Of a stretch of DNA of 64,000 nt, positions 11,084-21,879 are shown piece by piece; the first letter of the stretch is position 1, and each line of letters starts with the position of its first letter. This DNA comes from Artocarpus heterophyllus (taxonomy: Eukaryota; Streptophyta; Magnoliopsida; Rosales; Moraceae). The notes under the pieces were generated by a model, which worked only from the letters and a program-made list of their open reading frames with translations, did not search any database and was not told the DNA's origin. The stretch spans positions 2,976,001 through 3,040,000 of the forward strand of contig CM046345.1 in assembly GCA_025403435.1 (NCBI GenBank). The letters run 5' to 3'. A program made the translations under genes and the position numbers.

Positions 11084-13139
11084 AAAAATCCTTGGGAAAA
11101 CTTAATTTTTAAAAACAAACTAACTTTTCATAAAAAAATGCGGAAGATCATAATACTTAAGATAATGAAATAAAATATAAAACATAGTTCAAGAATCCTT
11201 TAAATATTTATCATAAAAATATGTTCAAAATATGAAACTTGATTAAAACATAAAAACATTCTTCTTAGCATTCTTCCGTTTACAATTCATCGTGCTTAGT
11301 GCTCACACGTCTTCCTATGTCCTCCGCCTAATCCATGATTTTCTTACCCTTATCTACAACATGACATAAAACTTGATTAAGCTAATGCTTAGTAAGTACA
11401 TATAATTCTCACAATTTAAAACATTTCATATACATCTTCATCATCATCATATCATGGAAGTGCCTTAAGCACAATTTCATAGAAACATATCTTTCATCAC
11501 ATTGACCATATTAAAACTTATTTCATTTTATCTTAAGGGCCCAAGTGTTGCACCATGAACATCATTGTAGGCACGCCGTCATGAGAAGAGAAGGGTAGCT
11601 AATCCCAAACCAAACATGACATCATAACATTTCATTTCATAACATTGGTGTGCAACACTTATTAGGTGATACATATATATATATATAATTTTCATGCTAT
11701 GAAACATATCATCATCATACAAGCATAACCATAAATCATGAAAATCTTTCATAAGAAATCCTTTAAGGAAAATAAGCATAAAATCACCATGAATACCATT
11801 GTGAACATATCATCAAACCCTATAAAAGGTGTCATATTGCAGGTGAGAATGTACTTACCTTAAAGCTAGCTTACTTAACCTTAACGTGATTTGGTGACAA
11901 CGCCGCGGTCTCGAAGTGTTCGTTCCTTTGTGTGTTCATGTCATTTTTCCATTTAAAATACAATAAAATCAATACTTAACATCATAGGTTAAATCATCCA
12001 TTCATATAACATTCATGTATACATTCATCACATATTACAAACATAATTCATAACCATAATAAAAATTATCATCACATAAACATGTTATCATGATTTTTCT
12101 TAAATCGTAACAAACCATACAATTTAAACATGAATATCTTTTAAAAAAAAATGTTTTTGAACAATTAAAATACATATATTTTAATTTAAAAATTCATACA
12201 AACATCTTATTATCATGCATAAAATTATTTCATTATCATAAAATCATTTATTAAACATATATAACATTTCATAACAAAAATCCAGAAATAACATTGCTAA
12301 AACAGTTTTCGTAATGTAATCTCATAAAAATTTCATAACATAAAATACATTCATCATAAATTATACATGCACATTCTTGACAACTTTCATGAAAAACATC
12401 ATTCATTTACCTCTTGAATAAACATTACATTTTCTTGCACCATATCCAAACAGTAACATTTTACTGTGAAGGGTAGAGGATAGAAAACTCATATTTTTCA
12501 TAGAAACACCCAAATGACATGAAACTTGGAAAAACATCACATAATACATACATGAACATCATATTAAAACTCAAGACAAAACACAATACCTATAGAAAGA
12601 TATTGCCGGAAAAGTTCTTACCTTGAAAATTTCTTCTTAAAGTCCTTGAATTCAACCAACAAAATATAATTGTTTCTTTCAATACTTGCAGAGAATTTTT
12701 TTTTTTTTTGAGAAAGAAGGAGATGGGATTCGTGGAGAAGAAGAAGAATGAGAGAACGTCTTATAACTGAGAGAGAGAAGATGAGAGAATATCTGAGGAA
12801 AAGGACGTTAAATTTTTTTTTTTAATGTAATGAGCATAATGAAGATTCATTACCCTCCATTAAGTCAGAATTTTCTGACTGTTAGATGGCAAATGGCATG
12901 GAGGAAGGAGAGAAAAAAAAAAGGAAAGTCAAAACTCTAGTCTTACTTAACATATTTTTGCCCTCTAAAAATAGAAAACCATTTAAAATAATACAAATCA
13001 TTGCGAAGTCAAACCCTTTAATTTCCTTAACTGATAAAACATTCCATTATTGTGCCAATTAATCACAATAAATCCCTCATTTAACATAATTATCTCAGCC
13101 ATAAATTTGGAGAGATTTATGCTGACTGCTCGTCAACTG

Positions 13140-13248
13140 TGTTCAGCCTGTCGATTTTCCTCTTCGGCCTATCGGTTCCACCATATTTAGCCGGCTGATT
13201 GTTCCTATCGGCCTGTAGGTCTTTGGCAGACTTTTCGGCCTGCCGAAC
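13140..13248 (-). repeat. GGCAGGCC-type motif array, B1 LTR, array 2
   Basis: About five units reading cggcctgccgaa on the + strand (the reverse form of array 1), such as ttcggcctatcggttcc and ttcggcctgccgaac. It lies about 250-360 bp inside the sense start of the LTR. Confidence 0.8.
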
Positions 13249-13510
13249 AATCCTTAAATGCCAAACATTAAAACATTCATACATCATCGTATCATAATTA
13301 AACATACATTAAAATAATCATAAACACTTGAGCACAACAATTCCATGCGGTTGTTACCTATCATAAAACTTGACATAAAAAGTTAGTAACATTAACATCA
13401 TCTATCATTACATATGACATAAATTATTAATAAAATTTCATTAACATCGTTACTAACTTAACGTGATTCATTACATAAAAATAGGTGCATGTTACATGTA
13501 ACTCACTCCC

Positions 13511-13518
13511 TATTTATA
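13511..13518 (-). promoter_or_regulatory. TATA box of copia LTR E0
   Basis: TATAAATA on the - strand, in the same place as TATAAAA in E1 (53683-53689). The B1 insertion point at 13496/13497 is about 15 bp downstream in the sense direction, so B1 separated this TATA box from its transcription start. Confidence 0.6.
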
Positions 13519-13633
13519 GAGGTTGGGTCTAGGGTCAGTACTTATCAGATTAGGTCTCAAAATTTGAATCATAATCAAATTCAGATCAATATTTGATAAG
13601 ATCCGCGTAAAAAGGCGTGATCTTATTCTTCGC

Positions 13634-13712
13634 TCATCGGCAAGCCGATCAGGATGATTGGTAGGCCGAACAGGCCCCATCGGCAGGCGAAACTTGAGGA
13701 TCAGCATGTCGA
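13634..13712 (+). repeat. GGCAGGCC-type motif units in copia LTR E0
   Basis: Units such as atcggcaagccgatc, ggtaggccgaac and atcggcaggcgaaac, 115-195 bp upstream (sense direction) of the TATA box. They are related to those in the gypsy LTRs, in a different retrotransposon superfamily. Confidence 0.7.
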
Positions 13713-15148
13713 ACTCCCAATTAATATCTCAGCAAATCTTTTATTTTCGATCCGAGATTCTATAGGATAAAGTCTCAGTTTCAATTTAAATAACACAATA
13801 AAAAAGTTATCTGATTAAAATAGCTTTATCTAAATAATCTCCAGGAAAATAAATGAATTACTAATAATTTTACAAGTTTATCTTGATCTAAATTATTTAA
13901 AATTAAATTAACCGATAAACAGACAAGAATTATCCTATCCCAATAATTCAACAAGTTTATCTTGAATTAATTTTATCACAAAATTAATTCAACCGACAAA
14001 CAGACATGAATTATTTAATTCTTCCAAATTTCAATCAATCTAATTAATCTAACATAAGTCACCAATTGGTGGAAAAGCACGCCGTATCGTTACAGGATGT
14101 TATGAGCTAGCAAAGGGGACCCAATGGACCTATATAGTTCAAACTCTCAATAATTATGAAACCCAATATCCTAGAAATACATTTCATAATTATCAACTCC
14201 AACACTAGTCCACTAAAAGCTCAGAGCTGCACTCTCAAACTACATAGAATTACAAAGCCTGTATAGCAAAGTCTCCATGACATATCATATTATATTGTAT
14301 GACCATATGATTGTCCATAATCGGCTTAAGGATAAGTTTTGTCTTACCTTCCTGATTATTTTTATCTTACATTCCATTATCTCACCATCAGAAAACTTAC
14401 CATCCAAAGACAGCATACCATTCGGTTACACCTATGTATCCAAATGGTTGAGCACTCCAGTTTTTCAATTACAGGATAACGCGTATAAGAGGATATCACT
14501 AATCCTAAAGAGGAGCTATAGATTCTATATCTTTGAATAACAGGTCTATGCTATCAAGAGTCATGCCTCCAACGTACTGGCATGCATACCATTATTAAGA
14601 AGTGGTTGTCACCCTTTGGTACATCAAAAGACACAAGTCAAGACAACAGGCTCACTATTCATCTCAAGATTAAGATACAACATAAATGATTGTCTAAAGT
14701 GAATCTATTTGCCGAGACAAAATTATTAATCCAAATCTATTCACTTTATGTCTCGATCCAACACAGCGTCATCTATGGCAACGTGCCAATGTTTCTATTC
14801 ACGGAGTCACCTCCAATGGCCAAGCCAACCATCTCCCAATTGGGATATAGACAACATAACAATCTCTACATGAATAAAGCACCCAACTTTATTCTCTCGA
14901 TTGCGGATCTTATGATTTAGACCATCACCTTAAGAATCGTGTCTTCTTCATAGTTTGTCCATCATATGCCCAATTCTTAAAGGTTTAGACTGATAGTCTC
15001 AGACTATTGTTTGCATAACATATATTCAACAAATATGAATGTAAAGAGGACAAGATTTGGTAAATAAACAATAAATAAATTCTTTATTGATAAAAATGTC
15101 TTCAAAAACTTATTATATTTTTACTTCTTAGGGCATACATGTCTAACA

Positions 15149-16864
15149 AATGGACCCTGGGCCTCTAAATTAGCAAAATGCCCTTAGATGGAAAATGTCT
15201 CAAATCATGTTAAGTAACGTAAAGTTTGACTAAGGAATGTTTAAATTAAGTGTTAAAAAATAAACTAATGATGACAAGGCAAAAGGATTAAGAATAAACA
15301 TTTAAGATTTCAATTGTGTTATCGATTAAGTCAATTAGTAATAACAAAAGTTAGCTAATAGTCGGGTATCGTTTGAACAGGACATGAAGCTGACTAATAG
15401 AGGGAAAAGGATAAAATAGGAATGCTAATGCAACATCTAGGTAAGTTTTAAACCTCAACTATGGCATGAAGAAAATGAATTCCAAATGCTTTATGGATGT
15501 TTGAAATGCATTGCATTTATTATGCATAATGTTTTAAAGACCAAGTCATGATTTGCAATGTGTTCGCATTTGTTAAGTTTATTATTTTAGACATTAAATT
15601 GTGTCATTTCGCATGTTCACCAAGATTACAGAATCGGTAATCTAAACCCACAAGTTGAGATAAGAAGATGTCGCACAACTTCTAACTAATGGAAAGATTC
15701 ATCTTAAGTTATTTTACAGCCTCGGTGTTTGATGGTCAAGTGCTTTTGCTACATACACTTGGGCTCATAGTTTAAGTAAGATAAGGATAATGATAAGAAG
15801 TTCATAAATGAGAATAAATGGAATCATATGGCTTGTATTCCTTTTTAAAAATGTCCTTATTAATAATTTTGTGAGAAAAATTTATGAGAAATGTTTTATT
15901 CAAAAAATTTTAGGAAAGACATTTTATGAGAAATGTACTTTTGCAAGTAAGGTTTATGGAGAAATGTTTACGAAAAACATTTTATGAAAGATGTTTTATG
16001 AGAAAGGTTTTAAGAGGAAAGTTTTAGGAAGAATGGCTTAATATTTTGTAAGATAAGGTTGAACTCACTAAACTAAAACTCATTACAAATTCCTATATGT
16101 TGCAGTAATTTTACAAGAGACCAGTATGGCTGATTAATGAGCTCGATGTTGTGGTAAGATAGATGCAATGGTTGGGCTATGGATACCACTATAGAGGTTT
16201 TCTGTTGTTTTAAGAAAAGTATCTACTGTTTTAAATTTTATGCAAGTAAATATTTACTTAATGAATTTCATGAAATGTTTTTAATGGTTATAAAGTCAAG
16301 TTTTATACTATGTTTCAGTCTACGTTGAGTTGTGGAGTCAGTTTTGCTATGGTTACTAATGAAAGAGGTAACAATATTTGTTACAAAAAGAAAAATGATA
16401 CGAAATAAGGGCATACCTCTTATCATGATCTTGTGATGTAATCATATATAGGAAACGTAGCATGAGAGTAAGAAGAAGAGGACATGAAGAAGGACATGAA
16501 CAAGAACTTCCCATGATAGTTCTAATTTTCAAAGACCAAAATTTTTAAAGAGGTAAGATTGTAATATCTAAGAAATTCTCGGTACATTACATGTATAATA
16601 TTTAAAGAATTATGATTAAGCACCATACGTGTCATGAGGATTATAGTCTAAAACTGATTTTTATGACAAATTCCACTAAAAGTAAAAGGGGGATTTTAAG
16701 ATTAAAACTCATGCCGTAGTCTTAAGTGATGAATGAATTAAATGAAAATGAGAGTTCGTTGATGAGCAAGAAAAATAAGCTAAAAAGCTTAATTATTGTA
16801 GAATGCGTTGCAACAACTTTTAAGATAAAAAAACAGTTTAAGAAAGATACTGTATAGAAATAAG
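15149..16864. other. AT-rich stretch without recognisable gene
   Basis: No coding region, repeat array or TE terminus that I can support. It follows the end of copia LTR E0. Around 15735-15790 there is a faint resemblance (acacttgggct) to a piece of the B-family LTR, too weak to call. A degraded LTR of another family is possible. Confidence 0.5.
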
Positions 16865-17981
16865 AAAATTACAATGTATAAAAATTAAGCAGTTTAGAAA
16901 TTATGTAATATGAGATTAATGTAGTGTAAGAATTACACTGATAAAATTATGGAGTATGAAATTTCTACTATAGAGTAATACATTATAGAAATTAGATTGC
17001 ATAAAGTTAAGCAGTGTAGGAATTATATTGTGTCAACGATGTAGAAGGTTGGGGGACCTCGTAAACTATATAAGAATTTATACTTGCAGTATGAAAAATA
17101 TACCAAAGAGGGTAGGAAAAATATAATGTAGTGTAAAATTGGACAGTTTAAAAAGTAAAATGGGGCCCACAAGGTGACACCCAAAATATGAAAAATGTGC
17201 TAGATCTCCCCACAATTAAATGTTTTGTTGAGTGGTGGAGAGGAATTTTTTATATGCAAAATGGTCCCTAGACCAAGTCTTTTTATTATTCAAGGGCTTA
17301 AGTGATAAGATAAGCCTTTTGTCTCCATCATTTTTGCATGAAACATGCAAAAAATACCCATTTTCTCTCCATGAAAAATTAGTTTTCATATCCTCACTCT
17401 CTCCATGAAAAATCAGTTTTTATACATTGTAATTTTTGCATGAAAATTACAATGTATAAAAATTAGGCAGTTTAGAAATTATGTAATATGAGATTAATGT
17501 AGTGTAAGAATTATACTGATAAAATTATGGAGTATGAAATTTCTACTATAGAGTAATACATTGTAGAAATTAGACTGAATAAAGTTAAGCAATATAGGAA
17601 TTATATTGTGTCAAGGATGTAGAAGGTTGGGGAACCTCATAAACTATATAAGAATTTATACTAGCAGTATGAAAAATATACCAATGAGGGTAGAAAAAAT
17701 ACAGTGTAGTGTAAAATTAGACAGTTTAAAAAGTAAAATGGGGCCCACAAGGTGACATCTAAAATATGAAAAATGTGTCAGATCTCCCTACAATTAAATG
17801 TTTTGTTGAGTTGTGGAGAGGAATTTTTTATATGCAAAATGGTCCCTATTCCAAGTCTTTTTATTATTCAAGGGCTTAAGTGATAAGATAAGCCTTTTGG
17901 CTCCATCATTTTTGCATGAAACATGCAAAAAATACCCATTTTCTCTCCATGAAAAATCAGTTTTCATATGCTCACTCTCTT
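16865..17981. repeat. Tandem duplication, 578-bp unit (second copy partial)
   Basis: 16865-17442 and 17443-17981 are near-identical direct copies. Both start aaaattacaatgtataaa and share ggtggagaggaatttttt, gcaaaatggtccct and catgaaacatgcaaaa. Few substitutions separate them, so the duplication is recent relative to much of the window. The second copy lacks the last ~42 bp (17401-17442). The unit codes for nothing recognisable; the small frame at 17813-18001 lies in the copy. Confidence 0.92.
17417..17462. repeat. Perfect 20-bp inverted repeat at duplication junction
   Basis: Left arm 17417-17436 and right arm 17443-17462 are exact reverse complements (each contains atacattgtaa or its complement), with a 6-bp loop tgcatg. 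The right arm is exactly the start of the second duplication copy. Confidence 0.95.
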
Positions 17982-18094
17982 TAAAAATTTTTGATGATTA
18001 AGCCTCCAAATCATTCAAGGAATCAAGTTCAAGAACTCTCGAGGAAAATTATGCATTTTGGAGGTAAAAACCTAAGGTTTTATCTATAAGATTT

Positions 18095-18112
18095 CACTAC
18101 TACAAACCAAGG
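18095..18112 (+). repeat. CACTA terminal inverted repeat, left end of D1
   Basis: CACTACTACAAACCAAGG, a typical CACTA-superfamily terminus, bordered on its left by the AT-rich duplicated stretch. No partner reading TTTGTAGTAGTG was found on the right side. Confidence 0.85.
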
Positions 18113-18475
18113 ATTCCAACTGTCGTGGAAAAATTTCACGACGGTTAAAAAACCATCATGAAAACTTTAGTTGTGGTACAACAAGGAGTTTTCACGATGG
18201 TTTTTTACCGTTGTAATAGGAAAAATGGCATTGGAAGGGGTTGTCGCTAATAATTTTTGACGACGGTTTTTTGAAAAACCATCATGGAATGATGAGACTT
18301 CCACGACGGTTTTTTGAAAAACCGTCATGGAAGCCTTTTCATTCCATGACTGTTTTTCAAAAAAAGGTCATGGAAGCCTTATCATTCCACGATAGTTTTT
18401 CAAAAAACCATCATGGAATCAGAGGATTCCATGACAGTTTTTCAAAAAACCGTCGTGGAAAATTGGTATCCCCAC
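18113..18475. repeat. Subterminal palindrome array of D1 (left)
   Basis: Four to five palindromes with arms such as TTCCACGACGG and CCGTCATGGAA around a T/A-rich centre (ttttttgaaaaa). Subterminal repeats of CACTA elements are the binding sites of the TNPA-type protein. Arms differ from one another mostly by C/T and G/A changes. Any protein frames across this region are artefacts of the repeats. Confidence 0.85.
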
Positions 18476-18851
18476 AAAAAAAATCTCCAAAAATTTTTGA
18501 TTTCCTACAAGATGGCTAGTCCCGTGTGTTATTTATCACAGCAAGGCCCTAATTGCATACAAAAATTGGTGTATATTGAAATTACAAGGTATTTACAAGA
18601 TCACATACATTTGAGCTATTTTGAGCAATTGTTTATGTGGTGTATCCAGCCCCACTCAAGCCCCCATGAGGTCCATAGGTCGACCCCCGGCATAATTGGC
18701 TCTTATTGCGGCGTAACCGGGCCCACTCATCCATACTGTCGCCTCTGGGTCCCACTGGTCCCTCAGGGTTTTCTTTCACGTCCCTCATGGTTCGAATCTT
18801 AAACCTCCCTTAAGAGGTTCTTATTTCCTTCATGAGTACCAATTGAGAGCC
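18476..18851. other. D1 interior between left array and B2 insertion
   Basis: No gene. The stretch ggctagtcccgtgtgtta near 18512 resembles ggccagcctgtgtgttaa near 33720, so this piece and the flank of the second palindrome array appear related. 18640-18790 is unusually C/G-rich (gtcgacccccggcataattg), of unknown origin. Confidence 0.5.
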
Positions 18852-19207
18852 TATAACGCCCCTTAACTCGGACGTCACAGACATCGTTACATTCATACAT
18901 TCATACTTATTAAACCTTAAACATAAACGTAATTACATAGCTTATATGATGTTTTCAAATATAAATGTAGTTAAACATACATAACCAGGATCCATTCATA
19001 CATCTAATTTTTTTTTTTTATAACTTACCATTGTTTAAAATAACATTGTTTAACTTATTTCATATCATAATTTATTCAATTATACTTTAAATTAATCATG
19101 GACTTATTTAATAATATAGGTATATCAAGTTGTAAAATCAAGACTTATCAAACATCACATCAAATCTCCCTAATCAACACATCAAAGAAAAGTCATTTAC
19201 TCCCACA

Positions 19208-19347
19208 GTTCGGCAGGCCAAACTTGGGACTTCGACAGGCCGGAGTTCCCTCAACTGGCAGGCCGACAGAGACTTTGCAATTTAGACCAAAAAACTTATC
19301 AACGTTCGGCAGGCCGAACTTTCAGACTTCGGCAGGCCGACCGAGCC
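19208..19347 (+). repeat. GGCAGGCC-type motif array, B2 3' LTR, array 1
   Basis: Five units. The corresponding array in the same element's other LTR (27096-27280) has about seven, so the array changed length after insertion. Confidence 0.85.
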
Positions 19348-21487
19348 AAAACATTTGAGAAAAACTTAATTTTTAAAACCAACCAACTTTTCGTAAATTA
19401 TTGCGGAAGTTCATAATTCATTAAAAAAATGATAAATAACTTATAAAACCATAGTATAAGTATTCTTAAAACATAACATAAAAATATGTTCAAAATATAT
19501 ATCTTAATAAAAAAAAACAAAAAACGTTCTTCTTGGCGTGCTTCCGATCACAATTCATCGTGCTTAGTGCTCACACGCCTTTCCATGTCCTCCGCCTAAT
19601 CCAAGAATTTCTTACCCTTATCTGCAACATGACATAAAACATGATTAAGCTAATGCTCAGCAAGTACATATAATTCTCACAAATTAAAACATTTCATAAA
19701 CATCATCATCATCATTGTCATCATATCATAAAAGTTCCTTAAGCACAATTTCATAGAACATATCTTTCATTGCGTTCATCATTTAAAAAAACTTATTCCA
19801 TTTTATCTTAAAGGCCCAAGTGTTGCACCATAATCATCATCATAGGCGCGCCGTCATGAGAGGAGAATGGTAGCTAATCCAAAACCAAACATGAAATCAT
19901 AACATTTCATTTCATAACATTGGTGTACAACACTTATTAGGTGATACATATATATACATAATTTGCATATTTTGAAACATGCCAAAATCATCATGCACAA
20001 CTTAAAATCATGAAAATCTTTCATAGAAATTCTTAAGGAAAATATCCATAAAATCATCATGAATATCATTATGAACATAACATCAAATCTTGTAAAAACG
20101 TGTCATGTTGCAGGTGAGAATGTACTTACCTTAACGCTAGCTTACTTAACCTTAAAATACTTTTGGTGATGACGCCGCAGTCTCAATGTACTCGCTTCTT
20201 TGAGTGTTCATGCCATTTATCCATTAAAAATACAATAAAATTAACACTTATCATAAAACATTCATTCATATATCAATCTTTCATATATCATTCATATGTA
20301 TAACATTCATTCATATATACATTCATCTCATATTATAATCATAATCATCATTGAGAAAACATAACATTATCATCACCTAAAAATACTATTCATAACATGC
20401 TTCCTTAAATATTATCATCAAAACATGCAAATCTTTTTTTTGAAAAATGTTTTCTAATAATTTAAAATACATACATTTTAAAATTCATACAAACACCATA
20501 TTATCATGCATACAGTTATTTCATTATCATAAAATCATTTAAACATATATAACATTTCATAAACAAAATCCAGAAATAACATTTATTAAAACAGTTTTCT
20601 CATAGAAAATCTCGTAACATAAAATATACTCATCAAAACATAGACATACACATACTTGTTAACTTTCATGAAAAACATCTTTCATTTACCCCTTAAATAA
20701 CATTACTTTTTTTTCATACATCAAGATTAAACAGTAATATTATACTGTGAGGGGTAGAAGATAGAAAATTCATATTTCATCATAAAAACACCAAAATAAC
20801 ATGAAACTTGAAGAAACATTTCATAACACATACATGCATATCATATTAAAAATTCAAAACAAATACAATACCTAAAGAAGAATAATGTAGACGAATTGAG
20901 GAGTAGAATTTCTATTCAAAAACACTGAAAAAAAAAACTAAATTCTTACCTTGAAACTTCTTCTCAAAATCCTTGATTTTAACCAGGGAAATATGACTTT
21001 TCTTTAAATTTTCTTGCAGAAAATTTTTGAAAGAGAAGGAAGTGAAATGCGTGGAGAAGAGAAGAGGAAGAGAGGAAATGTGAAATGAATGAGAAACATC
21101 TCAGAAATGAAGGAGAGAAGAGTGAGAAGTTGAGAGGAAAGAAAACGTTAAAGTTTTTTAACGTCACAATCATAATGAAATTCATTGCCCTTCATTAAGT
21201 CCCTCCATTAAGTCAGAATTTCTAACTGTTAGGTGGCAATTGGCGTGAAGGAGAGAAAGAAGAAAAAGGAAAGTCAAAACTCTCACTCATCACTTACCAT
21301 AATTTACCCTCTAAAAATAGGAAACCATTTAGAATAACACAAATCAATGCAAAGTCAAACCCTTTAATTTCCTTAACTGATAAAACATTCTATTATTATG
21401 CCAATTAATCACATTAAATCATCTAATTAACGTAATTAGCTCAGCCATAATTTTGGAGAGATTTCTGCTGACTGCTCGTCAGCCGTG

Positions 21488-21595
21488 TTCGGCCTGTCGA
21501 TTTTCCCCTTCGGCCTGCCGATGGATTTCTTCGGCCTGCCGATCTCGGGCAGAATGTTCGGCCTACCGATCTTAAAAGTTTGGCCTGCCGAACTG
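21488..21595 (-). repeat. GGCAGGCC-type motif array, B2 3' LTR, array 2
   Basis: Five units in reverse form (ttcggcctgccgat, ttcggcctaccgat, tttggcctgccgaac). The partner array at 29354-29445 has four. Confidence 0.85.
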
Positions 21596-21829
21596 TCCTT
21601 AAATGCCATACATTAAAATATTCAATTCATCATGCATCAAAATTAAACATACATTAAAATAATCATGAACACTTGAGCACAACGATTCCAAGCGGTCATC
21701 ACCTGTCATAAAACTTGACATAAAAGTTAGTCATATATCATTACGTATATCATAAATTATTAATAAAATATTCTTAACGTCGTTACTAACTTAACGTAAT
21801 TCATTACATAAAAATAGGCGGGTGTTACA

Positions 21830-21846
21830 ATTCTCCTCACCTTATA
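21830..21846 (-). other. Polypurine tract region of element B2
   Basis: On the - strand, aaggtgaggagaat directly precedes the 3' LTR; a purine-rich plus-strand priming site by position. Confidence 0.65.
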
Positions 21847-21879
21847 AAATTTTCATCCTTGAAACTTAGAATAAATGCG

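Larger units (their letters stand above)
8355..13496 (-). mobile_element. Ty3/gypsy chromovirus, element B1 (3' part outside window)
   Basis: A - strand element of a second gypsy family, closely matching B2 (18852-29688). Present here from right to left are the 5' LTR, primer binding site, gag, protease and the first codons of RT. RT is cut at 8354/8355 by element A, so the remaining pol and 3' LTR should lie upstream of this window. On its right the LTR abuts copia LTR E0. Confidence 0.93.
10540..13496 (-). repeat. Element B1 5' LTR (2957 bp)
   Basis: Runs from tgtaacgcccc at 10540 to atgttaca at 13496 and matches both B2 LTRs (18852-21829 and 26742-29688) throughout. It has two GGCAGGCC-motif arrays near its two ends. 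A GA-rich stretch near 12705-12790 is CT-rich on the sense strand. No coding content; the small frames are AT-rich noise. Confidence 0.93.
13497..15148 (-). repeat. Copia LTR E0, right part, interrupted by B1
   Basis: Collinear with the E1 3' LTR from about 53670 to 55305: the TATA region, GGCAGGCC units, gccgtatcgttacagga, and a clean terminus (catacatgtctaaca) at 15148. The start equivalent to 53281-53669 is missing and should lie beyond B1's other end, outside the window. What follows 15148 is not copia internal sequence, so this is either a solo LTR or a 5' LTR whose interior lies to the left. Frames at 14277-14540 and 14690-14920 are chance ORFs in LTR sequence. Confidence 0.88.
18852..21829 (-). 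repeat. Element B2 3' LTR (2978 bp)
   Basis: Starts tataacgcccc (the first TG has become TA) and ends ggcgggtgttaca. It matches the 26742-29688 LTR almost throughout; one clear structural difference is a segment of about 70 bp (near 19893-19958, with ggtgtacaacacttattagg) missing from the other copy near 27818. Confidence 0.94.

Noticed and set aside
14277..14920. Two + strand frames in copia LTR E0
   Set aside because: They lie wholly in LTR sequence, are not kept in the E1 LTR and have no known domain.
15720..16100. Old B-type LTR in + orientation
   Set aside because: Only short scattered matches (acacttgggct); not enough to support homology.
18241..18802. + strand frames with repeated FHDSFSKNHHG-like residues
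   Set aside because: They translate the subterminal palindromes of the CACTA element; the repeats are DNA sites, not a protein.
18820..18852. taccaattgagagcc before the B2 LTR read as a second primer binding site
   Set aside because: It resembles ataccaaagcc only loosely, and no gag or leader sequence lies to its left.
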